Positions 26,305 to 35,188 are shown, numbered from the stretch's first letter. The stretch: 64,000 nucleotides of DNA from Wenyingzhuangia fucanilytica (GCF_001697185.1 NZ_CP014224.1:2960501-3024500), one strand, 5' to 3'. Notes: a model not told the origin generated them from the sequence alone. Translations and numbers: made by a program.

Positions 26305-26709
26305 ATGGCCAACAAAACCCAACCAACCAACGCAAGTGTTACAGACTTTATCAACCTGGTTGACAAAGAACAAAAACGAAAAGATTGTTTTGAAATCCTA
26401 AATATGATGGAAGCGCTAACAGGAGAAAAACCTGTGATGTGGGGAGATAGTATTGTGGGGTTTGGCCAATACAGATACAAAACAAAATCGGGTTGTGAAG
26501 ACAATTGGTTTACCTGTGGATTCTCGCCTAGAAAAGCAAATATATCCTTATATCTAATGGGTTGCGACATCCAAAAAAGTCAAGATTTATTAGACCAATT
26601 AGGAAAACACAAAACCGGTGTAGGCTGCTTATACATTAACAAGTTAGCAGATGTAAACACCCAAGTTTTAAAAGAAATAATTAAGAGAACAATAGAAATT
26701 AGTAGATAA
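26305..26709 (+). CDS. DUF1801 domain protein
   Basis: The 134-residue protein matches DUF1801 (YdhG-like): a helical N-terminus, LMNMMEALTGEKPVMWGDS-like block at about 35-50, SIVGFGQYRYKTKSG, and the ending HKTGVGCLYINKLADV with helix VLKEIIKRTIE. The family is small, soluble and of unknown function. It has no known thiamin role and is bracketed on both sides by word-like repeats, so it looks like another passenger in the operon. Confidence 0.85.
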   Translation: MANKTQPTNASVTDFINLVDKEQKRKDCFEILNMMEALTGEKPVMWGDSIVGFGQYRYKTKSGCEDNWFTCGFSPRKANISLYLMGCDIQKSQDLLDQLGKHKTGVGCLYINKLADVNTQVLKEIIKRTIEISR

Positions 26710-26712
26710 CGT

Positions 26713-26784
26713 ATAAGAATCTAGAAGCAAGAATTCAGGAGTTAGTACAGCTGGATTCTATATTCTAGATTCTACATTCTAAAA
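26713..26784. repeat. word-like inverted repeat between the DUF1801 gene and thiG (TAGAATCTAGAA type)
   Basis: Left arm 26713-26747 has AGAATCTAGAAGCAAGAATT and CAGGAGTTAG; right arm 26752-26784 has GGATTCTATATTCTAGATTC and TACATTCTAAAA. Arms are imperfect reverse complements around a short loop. Confidence 0.7.
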
Positions 26785-26788
26785 AAAT

Positions 26789-27556
26789 ATGGACACATTA
26801 AAAATAGCCGATAAAGAATTTACATCAAGATTGTTTACAGGAACAGGAAAATTTAGTTCTAATGATTTAATGGCAAAAGCTATTTTAGCATCAGAGAGTG
26901 AATTGGTAACCGTGGCCTTAAAACGAGTTGATATTGACAATGAGCAAGACAAAATGCTACAAAGCATTAACCAACCTCATGTAAATTTATTACCCAATAC
27001 ATCTGGAGTAAGAGATGCAAAAGAAGCTGTTTTTGCAGCGCAATTAGCAAGAGAAGCTTTGGAAACCAATTGGATTAAATTAGAAATTCACCCAGATCCT
27101 AAGTATTTATTACCTGATCCTATTGAAACGCTAAAAGCTGCCGAGGAATTGGTAAAACTAGGTTTTGTTGTGATGCCATATATTCACGCGGATCCAGTTT
27201 TATGCAAACGATTAGAAGAAGTAGGAGCACAATGCGTAATGCCTTTAGGAGCTCCTATAGGAACTAATAAAGGATTAAAAACAAGTGACTTTTTAGAAAT
27301 TATTATAGAACAAAGCAATGTTCCTGTAATTGTAGATGCTGGAATTGGAAGTCCGTCACATGCTGCTTATGCAATGGAATTAGGTGCCGATGCTGTTTTG
27401 GTAAACACTGCCATTGCGGTTTCTCAAAACCCGGTAGAAATGGCCAAAGCATTTAAAATGGCGGTAGAAGCAGGTAGAATGGCTTACAATGCAAAATTAG
27501 CGAGTATTAAAAAACATGCGGAAGCTAGTAGTCCGTTAACTAGTTTTTTGAACTAG
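26789..27556 (+). CDS. thiG: thiazole synthase
   Basis: A 255-residue TIM-barrel enzyme that builds thiazole phosphate from DXP, dehydroglycine and ThiS thiocarboxylate. [12 protein letters not shown] at the start, the Schiff-base Lys in [17 protein letters not shown] (about 99-115), [15 protein letters not shown] and [20 protein letters not shown] are family motifs. It pairs with thiH downstream, 72 bases away. Confidence 0.97.
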   Translation: MDTLKIADKEFTSRLFTGTGKFSSNDLMAKAILASESELVTVALKRVDIDNEQDKMLQSINQPHVNLLPNTSGVRDAKEAVFAAQLAREALETNWIKLEIHPDPKYLLPDPIETLKAAEELVKLGFVVMPYIHADPVLCKRLEEVGAQCVMPLGAPIGTNKGLKTSDFLEIIIEQSNVPVIVDAGIGSPSHAAYAMELGADAVLVNTAIAVSQNPVEMAKAFKMAVEAGRMAYNAKLASIKKHAEASSPLTSFLN

Positions 27557-27626
27557 AATTTAGAACCAAGAATATAGAGACTAGGTTTTAACCAAATCCT
27601 AACTTCTATATTCTACATTCTTAAAA
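27551..27626. repeat. word-like inverted repeat between thiG and thiH (TAGAATTTAGAA type)
   Basis: Left arm 27551-27585 has AACTAGAATTTAGAACCAAG and AATATAGAGACTAGG; right arm 27597-27626 has TCCTAACTTCTATATTCTAC and ATTCTTAAAA. The left arm supplies the thiG stop codon. Confidence 0.7.
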
Positions 27627-27628
27627 AC

Positions 27629-28741
27629 ATGAACAAAACATTTCAAACCTTATTCGACACCTACAATTGGGATGAAACTTTAGCGAGTATCAACTCAAAA
27701 ACAGCACATGATGTTGAGTATGCTCTTTCTAAAACCAAACGAGATTTAGAGGATTTTAAAGCTTTGGTATCTCCTGCTGCAGCTCCCTATTTAGAACAAA
27801 TGGCTCATATGAGTAAGATGACTACAAAAAAACGTTTTGGAAACACCATTCAAATGTACGTTCCCATGTATTTATCTAACGAGTGTCAAAATATTTGTAC
27901 TTATTGCGGATTTAGCATGACTAATAAAATTCCTCGAAGGACTTTAACTGATGAAGAAATTTTAAAGGAAGTTGCTTTTTTAAAAGCCAAAGGATACGAT
28001 CATATTTTGTTGGTAACAGGTGAAGCCAATAAAACCGTTGGAGTTCCATACATTAAACATGCCATGGAATTAATTAAAGATCAGTTTTCTAACATTACCA
28101 TAGAAGTACAACCTTTAGACCAACATGAATATGAGGAATTGATTGAAGCCAATTTATATGCAGTATTAGTCTATCAAGAAACATATCATAGAGATGAGTA
28201 TAAAAAACACCATCCTAAAGGGAAAAAATCTAATTTTGATTACCGTTTAGATACCGCTGATAGATTGGGTAAAGCTGGTGTTCATAAAATTGGAATTGGT
28301 GCTTTATTTGGCTTAGAAGATTGGAGAGCAGATAGTTTTTTTACAGCTTTACATCTTAAATATTTACAAAAGACCTATTGGAAAACAAAATACTCTATTT
28401 CTTTCCCAAGATTACGTCCACACAGCGGAGGTTTAGAACCAAAAGTAGAAATGACCGATAGAGATTTGGTACAAACCATTTGTGCTTTTAGATTGTTAGA
28501 TGAAGATGTGGAACTGTCTATGAGTACCAGAGAAAGTGAGGTATTTAGAAATAACATTGTACATTTGGGTATTACCTCTTTAAGTGCAGAATCTAAAACA
28601 AACCCGGGTGGTTACACAGTAGACCCACAAACCTTAGAGCAATTTGAAATTTCTGATGAACGCTCAACAGAACTCATTGCAGAAATGTTAAAAGAAAGCG
28701 GATTAGAACCTGTATGGAAAGATTGGGAAACTTTTAATTAG
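27629..28741 (+). CDS. thiH: 2-iminoacetate synthase (tyrosine lyase)
   Basis: The 370-residue radical SAM enzyme cleaves tyrosine to dehydroglycine and p-cresol for ThiG. The cluster motif CQNICTYCGFS (CxxxCxxC) is at about 87-97, VTGEANKTVGV and the C-terminal ASAR-like STRESEVFRNNIV block follow. ThiH instead of the oxygen-dependent ThiO suggests the pathway can run without oxygen. Confidence 0.97.
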   Translation: MNKTFQTLFDTYNWDETLASINSKTAHDVEYALSKTKRDLEDFKALVSPAAAPYLEQMAHMSKMTTKKRFGNTIQMYVPMYLSNECQNICTYCGFSMTNKIPRRTLTDEEILKEVAFLKAKGYDHILLVTGEANKTVGVPYIKHAMELIKDQFSNITIEVQPLDQHEYEELIEANLYAVLVYQETYHRDEYKKHHPKGKKSNFDYRLDTADRLGKAGVHKIGIGALFGLEDWRADSFFTALHLKYLQKTYWKTKYSISFPRLRPHSGGLEPKVEMTDRDLVQTICAFRLLDEDVELSMSTRESEVFRNNIVHLGITSLSAESKTNPGGYTVDPQTLEQFEISDERSTELIAEMLKESGLEPVWKDWETFN

Positions 28742-28817
28742 TATTAAGTATTAAGTAACGAGTACTAAGAACAGTAGCTACTCAATACTTTGTACTTTGT
28801 ACTCAATACTTTGTACT
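28741..28817. repeat. word-like inverted repeat between thiH and thiF (AGTATT/AGTACT type)
   Basis: Left arm 28741-28773 has GTATTAAGTATTAAGTAACG and AGTACTAAGAAC; right arm 28777-28817 has CTACTCAATACTTTGTACTT and TGTACTCAATACTTTGTAC. The left arm includes the last base of the thiH stop, and the right arm ends just before the thiF start. Confidence 0.75.
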
Positions 28818-28818
28818 T

Positions 28819-29862
28819 GTGAAACTAAACAACAACGAAAAAACACTATACAGCCGTCATTTATTATTAAATGAAATTGGACTAGAAGGACAAGAAAAAA
28901 TAAAAGCAGCCAAAGTTTTAGTGATTGGAGCTGGAGGATTAGGCTGTCCTATTATTCAGTATTTAACCGCTGCTGGAGTAGGAACTATTGGTATTGTTGA
29001 TGGTGATACTGTTGATGTAACCAATTTACAACGTCAAATTTTGTTTACGGTTGATGATATTGGAAAATCTAAAGCTAGAGCTGTAGCAAACCGAATGAAA
29101 CAATTAAATCCGTATGTAAAATTTAATATTATTCATGAGTTTTTAAACAAAGACAATGCACTGGCTCTTTTTAATCAATACGATATAGTTGTTGATGGTT
29201 CTGACAACTTCCAAACCAGATATTTATGTAATGATGCTGCTATACTAACAAACAAACCTTTAGTCTTTGGATCTATTTTTAAGTTTGAAGGACAAGTTTC
29301 TGTTTTTAACTACAACAATGGACCAACTTACCGATGTTTATACCCTACTCCACCAAAAGCTGGCTCTGTACCATCTTGTTCAGAAATTGGAGTTTTGGGA
29401 GTTTTACCAGGAATTATAGGAAGTTACCAAGCCAATGAAGTCATTAAAATTATTTGTGGAATTGGAGAAATTTTATCTGGAAAACTATTGACGATTAACA
29501 CTCTTAATAATCAACATTTTGTTTTAGGGTTTGAGAAAAACAACAACCTAAACATTACTGAATTGATAGACTATGATTTCTTTTGTGGTGTTGAAGAATT
29601 TGAACATGAAATTGAATTTTCAGAACTTACCTCAACACATGAATTAATAGATATTAGAACAAGTTTAGAAAGAGATATTCAGAACATTGGTGGAACTCAT
29701 ATACCTGAAGAAAAGATTAGAAACAATCCTAACTTATTAAACTTAGACAAAAAAATAGTGTTGTATTGTGAAACTGGAACTAGGAGTAATCAACTCATAA
29801 AAGATTTAAATCTAAAAGTATACTCTTTAAAAGGAGGCATAAAAAAAGCATCACTTAAGTGA
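28819..29862 (+). CDS. thiF: ThiF/MoeB-type adenylyltransferase with C-terminal rhodanese domain
   Basis: The 347-residue protein has an E1-like adenylation domain (about 1-240) with ATP motif VLVIGAGGLGCPIIQYLTAAG, the R in NLQRQILF and catalytic Asp in DIVVDGSDNFQTRYL, and a rhodanese domain (about 260-347) with active loop CETGTRS. It adenylates the ThiS C-terminus and may pass on sulfur itself. The CxxC zinc pairs of classic ThiF are not evident. The start is a GTG directly after the repeat. Its last codons and stop form the left arm of the terminator. Confidence 0.9.
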   Translation: MKLNNNEKTLYSRHLLLNEIGLEGQEKIKAAKVLVIGAGGLGCPIIQYLTAAGVGTIGIVDGDTVDVTNLQRQILFTVDDIGKSKARAVANRMKQLNPYVKFNIIHEFLNKDNALALFNQYDIVVDGSDNFQTRYLCNDAAILTNKPLVFGSIFKFEGQVSVFNYNNGPTYRCLYPTPPKAGSVPSCSEIGVLGVLPGIIGSYQANEVIKIICGIGEILSGKLLTINTLNNQHFVLGFEKNNNLNITELIDYDFFCGVEEFEHEIEFSELTSTHELIDIRTSLERDIQNIGGTHIPEEKIRNNPNLLNLDKKIVLYCETGTRSNQLIKDLNLKVYSLKGGIKKASLK

Positions 29863-29872
29863 TGCTTTTTTT
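29841..29872. terminator. bidirectional terminator overlapping the end of thiF
   Basis: AAGCATCACTT pairs with AAGTGATGCTT as a perfect 22-base palindrome flanked by seven A and seven T. It includes the thiF stop (29860-29862) and reaches the stop of the convergent gene at 29871. Confidence 0.9.
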
Positions 29873-30359
29873 ATAATTCTGACAAAGGTGTAAAACCTTC
29901 TACTTTCTTTTTTTGATGTACTTTATCTTTTGGTAAAAATGTTTTTAATTGCTTTACTACCTCTTCTTTATCTTTGTTACTATAGTGATTAGCATATAAA
30001 TTTTTATTTCCTAAATCATCTACATACTCAACAAAAACAGGATAATAAATACTTGTTGTACCAAAGTTTTTAGAAAATGGTTCCGATATATTCTTCTTAA
30101 CCGAAGGGCTTCCTCCTGTTCTAACCTTAACAATATTTTGTTTACAAGCTATAGAAATATCATGATACAAAACTTTAGATTTATAATCGTCAGTTAAAAA
30201 ATACCCACTGTATTCCTCAAAAGCATCAAGTAACACTATTTTGTTAACACTCCCCCACTTTACAAGCACCTCTTGACCATCTGATGTAGTCGCAATAATA
30301 CCTGACTCATCAAATGATATATTTTTATTTTTTCTTATTCTAGCAAACAACCTTTTCAT
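29871..30359 (-). CDS. uncharacterised basic protein
   Basis: A 162-residue soluble protein from the ATG at 30359 (MKRLFARIRKNKN). It alternates beta-strands in the middle and has a lysine-rich C-terminus (DKVHQKKKVEGFTPLSEL). I recognise no domain; the first half (DGQEVLVKWGSVNKIVLLD) faintly recalls PH-like bacterial domains. An upstream ATG at 30374 overlaps a -7 promoter box and is less likely. It is a single gene convergent with thiF. Confidence 0.65.
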   Translation of the reverse strand: MKRLFARIRKNKNISFDESGIIATTSDGQEVLVKWGSVNKIVLLDAFEEYSGYFLTDDYKSKVLYHDISIACKQNIVKVRTGGSPSVKKNISEPFSKNFGTTSIYYPVFVEYVDDLGNKNLYANHYSNKDKEEVVKQLKTFLPKDKVHQKKKVEGFTPLSEL

Positions 30360-30363
30360 TATG

Positions 30364-30371
30364 CAAAGATA
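30364..30371 (-). promoter_or_regulatory. predicted -7 element TATCTTTG of the gene at 29871-30359
   Basis: An exact TAnnTTTG match on the minus strand, ending only 4 bases before the ATG at 30359. No clear -33 TTG is seen. If real, the mRNA would be leaderless or nearly so. Confidence 0.45.
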
Positions 30372-30434
30372 CACATTAAACTTCTTTTCTATACACAGTT
30401 AATACAAAGCTGTGGAAAAACACACCTATGCTAT

Positions 30435-33400
30435 TTATTTACTTTTAGCAATCACTCTAACATTCATTTCTTCTACTTTTTTAGTAGATAATGGAGAAGG
30501 AGATCCAAACAATAAATCTTCAGAACTTCCTGTTTTAGGGAAAGCCATCACCTCTCTAATAGATGCTTTTTTCTCTAATATCATCATCAATCTATCTACA
30601 CCCCACGCAATTCCTCCATGTGGTGGCGCACCATAGTGGAAAGCTTCATACATCGTTCCTACACTCTTTAACATTTCCTCTTTATTGTAACCCATATTCT
30701 TATAGGTTGCCTCTAAAATTTCTGGTTTATGAGCACGAACAGATCCTCCACCTATTTCATAACCATTTAAGATTAAATCATATTGCTGTGCAATAATAGT
30801 ACCAATTTCATCTTCTTTACCATTCATATGTTTATCTAAATCATAGATGGCTGGCATAGAGAATGGGTTATGGGTAAATGTCCAACGTCCTTCATCTGTT
30901 TTCTCAAACATAGGGAAATCAACTACCCACGCTGGTCTTAATTCTTTAGGATTGATTAATTTTAACATTGCACCTAATTCTTGACGAACTGCATCTAAAG
31001 CTTTGTTAGCTGTAGCATAATCCGCAGCTGAGAAATAAACTATATCTCCAACTTTAGCTTCTGTAACATCAATAATATTTTGAGCAATTTCTTCTCCTAA
31101 GAACTTGATAATTGGAGATTGCAAATCGTTTTCATTTACAATAATATAAGCCAATCCTCCTAAACCATGTTGCTGAGCAGTAGCAGTTAATTTTTCTATT
31201 TGCCCTTTAGACATACGTTTTCCTCCTTGCTCTTCTGCAGAAACCTTGATACATTTTACAATTCCACCTTCATCAATTGGTTTAGAGAATACCTGGAAAG
31301 TAGTTCCTTTTACAATTTCTGTAATATCTTGCATTTGCAATCCAAAACGTAAATCTGGTCTATCACAACCATACTTGTCCATAGCATCTTTGTAAGTAAT
31401 CACTTCAAAAGGATGTAAAATCCATTTGTTTCCATAGATTTTCTTTACAATAGTATTGAACATATTGGTATTTAAATCAATGATTTGCTGCATAGATGCA
31501 TAAGCCATTTCAATATCCAATTGTGTAAATTCTGGTTGACGATCTCCACGAGAATCCTCATCACGGAAACAACGAGCTATTTGGAAATATTTTTCAAAAC
31601 CACCTACCATCAACATTTGCTTAAATTGTTGAGGAGCCTGTGGCAAAGTATAAAACGCTCCTGGTTCTTTACGAGAAGGCACAATAAATTCTCTTGCTCC
31701 TTCATCTGTACCAGCAGTTAAAATAGGTGTTTCTACCTCTAAAAACTCTTGCTCATCTAACATATCACGAAGTAATTTAATTACTTTATGACGGTTGATG
31801 ACCGCTTTACGAACTTCTTGATTTCTGTGATCTAAGAATTTATATTTAAAACGAGTTGCCTCGTTAGTTCTCATCGCCTTTTTAATTTCAAAAGGTAAAG
31901 TTCTAGATAAGTTTAAAGTTTCTAATTCAGAAGCTTCTAACTCAATTTTACCTGTTTTTAAACCAGCATTATAATCATCTTCATTACGTTGTACTATTTT
32001 TCCTGTAACAGTAATAACCGATTCTGGCTTTAACTTAACCAATTCACTTAAATTAGGGAAAGACTCTCTACTTAAACGAACTTGAATGATTTCGTATGAA
32101 GAATCACGTAAATCAATAAAAATCAACTCTCCATGATCACGAACTGAATTTACCCATCCTGCTAATGAAACCGATTGATTAATTGTGTCTTCGGAAATTT
32201 GAGTAATAACATGCGTTCTGTACTCTTCTTTTATTACTAAAGGAATTTCAGGTAACGCTTCGCTAGTACTTAGTACTGAGTCCTTAGTCTTAAGTTCTTC
32301 TGTAGTTTCACTAATCTTTGCACTTTGCACTTGAGACTTTGTACTACCCGACAGGGTTTCCAAAATCATTTCACGGACTACATTTCCTGGAGCTCCTTTA
32401 CCTATTTTAGCAATAACTTTACCAACTAAAACTCCAGCTTTACCTTTGTTTCCTGCTTTAATGTCATTTGCTACAGCTTCATTTTCTTCAATAGCAGCAT
32501 TTACTGCTTCTTGAATTTGTTCTGTAGAAATAGTATTGTCTGCAAAGTATTTTTTGTAATCAAAACTAGCGTCTGCTAATAAAGATTCTATAGCTTTTTG
32601 CACCAATACATTGGTTACATCTCCATTTTTAAAAGATTTAAATATTGAAGCTAAATCATCAACATTTTTAATCTTATCATAATCTTCTGCCTTAAGATTG
32701 TTTGTTAATGTTTTTGCTACAAAAGCAACATCACCAATCGCATCAATTAAAGACATTACTGTTTTAGAACGTAAAGCATCTGCGGTAAAAAACTTAGCAT
32801 CTTGAGGTTTTACTTTTCCTTCAATCAACTTAGATTCTACATAATAAGGCAATACTTTTGGGTCTACAGTAATTCCTTCTACTACACTCTTAATAGCTAC
32901 AAAAGGCAAATCTGGTTCAGAAATATAACGATAATCAGCATCGTATTCTTTCTTACGCATTACCTTAGTTTGCTTTAAAGCTTCATCCCATAAAACCGTA
33001 GTTTGATCTGGTCTAAATTCTTTATTTTCTAAAAAGTAATTTAATTGTTTTTCTATTTCTTCTTTTAAAGCCTCTACCATAAACTTAAATGAGTTTAAGT
33101 TTTTGATTTCGGTACGAGGGTTTAACACATCTGTTCCTTTTAATCTTAACGATACAGAAACATCTGATTTAAATTGTCCTTTTTCTAAGTTCGCTTCTGA
33201 AACTCCTAAATTTTGAACAATACGTTGAACATATTGTGCATAAGTAGAAGCATCTTCTATATTTCTGATACATGGCTTGGTTACAATTTCAATTAACGGA
33301 ACTCCCGCTTTGTTAAAATCTACCAAAGAAATAGTTTTCTCGTGTACCAATTTAGCAGCATCTTCTTCTACATGCACTTGCTCAATTTGTACCGTAAACT

Positions 33401-33779
33401 GAGAACCATCATTACGATAACAAGCTACTTCTCCATCTGGAATGATTGGATTGTGAAACTGTGTAATCTGAATGTTTTTTGGGTTATCAGGATATTCGTA
33501 ATGTTTACGATCCCAAGAAGTTATTTCGTTAGAAAATGTAGAATTAATCGCTTTACCAAAATATATAGCCTTAGTAACAGCTTCTTTGTTGATGGCTGGT
33601 AACACTCCCATTTGACCTGTACATACAGGACAAATATTTACGTTTGCTTGCTCACTTTCTTCGTTTGCACAACCACAAAACAATTTTGATTGTGTGTTTA
33701 AACGTACGTGTGTTTCTAAACCAATTACTAATTCTATTCCGTTTTCTTCTATTAGAGAATTTAATCTTTCTAATTCCAT
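30435..33779 (-). CDS. gatB/aspS: fused Asp/Glu-tRNA amidotransferase subunit B and aspartyl-tRNA synthetase
   Basis: An uninterrupted 1114-residue frame. Residues 1-477 are a full GatB: IELVIGLETHVRLNTQSKLF, zinc cysteines CGC and CPVC, and the YqeY-like tail ending GNVVREMILETL. Residues about 520-1114 are a full bacterial AspRS: OB anticodon-binding domain, class II motif 2 with FRDED at 738-742, a GAD insertion domain, and motif 3 GIAWGVDRLMMIL near the end. Residues about 478-512 are a Ser/Thr/Lys linker translated from a word-like repeat. AspRS would charge tRNA-Asn with Asp and GatCAB would amidate it; the fusion tethers these steps. I recall similar bifunctional annotations in some Flavobacteriaceae but cannot verify this. 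Confidence 0.95.
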   Translation of the reverse strand: MELERLNSLIEENGIELVIGLETHVRLNTQSKLFCGCANEESEQANVNICPVCTGQMGVLPAINKEAVTKAIYFGKAINSTFSNEITSWDRKHYEYPDNPKNIQITQFHNPIIPDGEVACYRNDGSQFTVQIEQVHVEEDAAKLVHEKTISLVDFNKAGVPLIEIVTKPCIRNIEDASTYAQYVQRIVQNLGVSEANLEKGQFKSDVSVSLRLKGTDVLNPRTEIKNLNSFKFMVEALKEEIEKQLNYFLENKEFRPDQTTVLWDEALKQTKVMRKKEYDADYRYISEPDLPFVAIKSVVEGITVDPKVLPYYVESKLIEGKVKPQDAKFFTADALRSKTVMSLIDAIGDVAFVAKTLTNNLKAEDYDKIKNVDDLASIFKSFKNGDVTNVLVQKAIESLLADASFDYKKYFADNTISTEQIQEAVNAAIEENEAVANDIKAGNKGKAGVLVGKVIAKIGKGAPGNVVREMILETLSGSTKSQVQSAKISETTEELKTKDSVLSTSEALPEIPLVIKEEYRTHVITQISEDTINQSVSLAGWVNSVRDHGELIFIDLRDSSYEIIQVRLSRESFPNLSELVKLKPESVITVTGKIVQRNEDDYNAGLKTGKIELEASELETLNLSRTLPFEIKKAMRTNEATRFKYKFLDHRNQEVRKAVINRHKVIKLLRDMLDEQEFLEVETPILTAGTDEGAREFIVPSRKEPGAFYTLPQAPQQFKQMLMVGGFEKYFQIARCFRDEDSRGDRQPEFTQLDIEMAYASMQQIIDLNTNMFNTIVKKIYGNKWILHPFEVITYKDAMDKYGCDRPDLRFGLQMQDITEIVKGTTFQVFSKPIDEGGIVKCIKVSAEEQGGKRMSKGQIEKLTATAQQHGLGGLAYIIVNENDLQSPIIKFLGEEIAQNIIDVTEAKVGDIVYFSAADYATANKALDAVRQELGAMLKLINPKELRPAWVVDFPMFEKTDEGRWTFTHNPFSMPAIYDLDKHMNGKEDEIGTIIAQQYDLILNGYEIGGGSVRAHKPEILEATYKNMGYNKEEMLKSVGTMYEAFHYGAPPHGGIAWGVDRLMMILEKKASIREVMAFPKTGSSEDLLFGSPSPLSTKKVEEMNVRVIAKSK
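32258..32350. repeat. word-like inverted repeat forming the GatB-AspRS linker (AGTACT type)
   Basis: On the plus strand, one arm (32261-32295) has GCTAGTACTTAGTACTGAG and TCCTTAGTCTTAAG words and the other (32311-32347) has CTTTGCACTTTGCACTTGAG and ACTTTGTACTAC words. Both belong to the same word family as the thiH-thiF element. It is open in the gatB/aspS frame. Confidence 0.75.
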
Positions 33780-35176
33780 TATTGCACTTGGTTTAAAAAG
33801 TTAGCAAACTGTAAAATTGTTTGTTCTTTATTTTTTGCTCCTGTAACCTGAATTCCTGTTTCTGTTCCAAATGGGCAAGTCAATGTTGGTAACTGCCCTA
33901 AACTGAACCCAACCGTATAAGCATCTGACAAATACATCGCATGCGGGTTGCTTAACACCTCTCCAATTTTAGGTACAGGACCAGGAGTTACGGGTGATAA
34001 AATAATATCTACCTTGTTAAAATCAGCTTCAAAAGCTGCTTCTATTTCTTTTCTTAATTCCTGACCTTTTAAATAAATAGCATCAGAAAATCCTTGAGAC
34101 AATACTTGATTTCCTCCTACAATTCTACGTTTTGTTTCCTCAGTAAAGTTTTCAGAACGAGTAACCATGTAAGTTTCTTTCAAGTTTTTATCCTCAATTC
34201 TATTTCCATAGTTAGTACCGTCTAACCTAGATAAATTCGATGCCGTTTCTGCCATCGCCAAGGTATAGTATGTAGAAACCAAAGTATCTGCATTAAAAAA
34301 GTCTAATTCTTGAACCTCGTATCCTGCTGATTTTATCTTTTCAATCGTTGCTAAAAAGTCTGCTTTTACTTTTGAGTCGATAGCATCGTTTTCAATAAAG
34401 TTTTTAAAATATCCTATTTTAATTCCTTCTGGTTTTGATGCAATTACCTCAGCTTTAATTTCTTCTGATGCAATGGTTGTTTGATCTTTTGCATCCTTAC
34501 CACTCATTACGTTCATCACAATAGCAACATCTTCTATAGATTTTGCCAAAGGCCCAACAGTATCAGTAGACGATGCATAAGCCATTAACCCATAACGAGA
34601 CACACGTCCGTAAGTAGGTTTTAAACCATAAATTTTATTGTATCCTGCAGGCTGACGAATAGAACCTCCTGTATCTCCACCAATAGAAAACACTGTATAA
34701 TCTGCAGCAACGTTTACGGCAGAACCTCCAGAAGAACCTCCTGCTACTAATTCTTGATTGATAGCATTTTTTACACTTCCAAATACTGTGTTTTCAGAAG
34801 AAGAACCATGACCAAAACTGTCACAATTTTCTTTAGCCATAGGGATGGCTCCCGCATCTAACAATTTTTGAATAGCAGTTGCAGTATAGGCTGATTTATA
34901 TTTTTTTAACAAATCTGAACTTGCAGAAGTATAGGTTCCTTGAACCATGTATACATCTTTAATTCCAAAGGGAATTCCTTCTAACAATCCTATTTCTTCT
35001 CCATTGGCAATTTTGGCATCTACTTTTGCAGCAGCCTCTAAAGCCAAATCTTCTAAAACAGTGTTTACAGAATTGTATTTATTTTCTTTTAGTAACGCTA
35101 ATTTTTCTTTTACTAATTCAGTACAAGTGAATTCTTTTGCTACTAATTGATTGTGTATTTTTTTTATCAAACTCAT
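33779..35176 (-). CDS. gatA: Asp-tRNA(Asn)/Glu-tRNA(Gln) amidotransferase subunit A
   Basis: The 465-residue amidase-signature subunit releases ammonia from glutamine or asparagine. GIPFGIKDVYMVQG carries the catalytic Lys at about residue 73, and the Gly/Ser-rich block AGGSSGGSAVNVAAD plus SIGGDTGGSIRQPAGY (about 145-180) holds the Ser-cisSer-Lys triad. The stop overlaps the start of gatB/aspS by one base (33779), so the pair is tightly coupled. Confidence 0.96.
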   Translation of the reverse strand: MSLIKKIHNQLVAKEFTCTELVKEKLALLKENKYNSVNTVLEDLALEAAAKVDAKIANGEEIGLLEGIPFGIKDVYMVQGTYTSASSDLLKKYKSAYTATAIQKLLDAGAIPMAKENCDSFGHGSSSENTVFGSVKNAINQELVAGGSSGGSAVNVAADYTVFSIGGDTGGSIRQPAGYNKIYGLKPTYGRVSRYGLMAYASSTDTVGPLAKSIEDVAIVMNVMSGKDAKDQTTIASEEIKAEVIASKPEGIKIGYFKNFIENDAIDSKVKADFLATIEKIKSAGYEVQELDFFNADTLVSTYYTLAMAETASNLSRLDGTNYGNRIEDKNLKETYMVTRSENFTEETKRRIVGGNQVLSQGFSDAIYLKGQELRKEIEAAFEADFNKVDIILSPVTPGPVPKIGEVLSNPHAMYLSDAYTVGFSLGQLPTLTCPFGTETGIQVTGAKNKEQTILQFANFLNQVQ

Positions 35177-35188
35177 TGTATTCGTTTT

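Noticed and set aside
23299-29862. CRISPR array in the repeat-rich thiamin operon
   Set aside because: The repeats are degenerate and form inverted arms; there are no regular spacers or identical direct repeats and no cas genes.
30410-30419. DnaA-box-like TTTTCCACA next to gyrB-type housekeeping genes, suggesting an origin
   Set aside because: It has one mismatch to TTATCCACA, is a single copy, and no dnaA, dnaN or cluster of boxes is present.
30412-30796. Plus-strand frames opposite the 3' end of gatB/aspS
   Set aside because: They are shadow frames of the strongly conserved AspRS C-terminal region.
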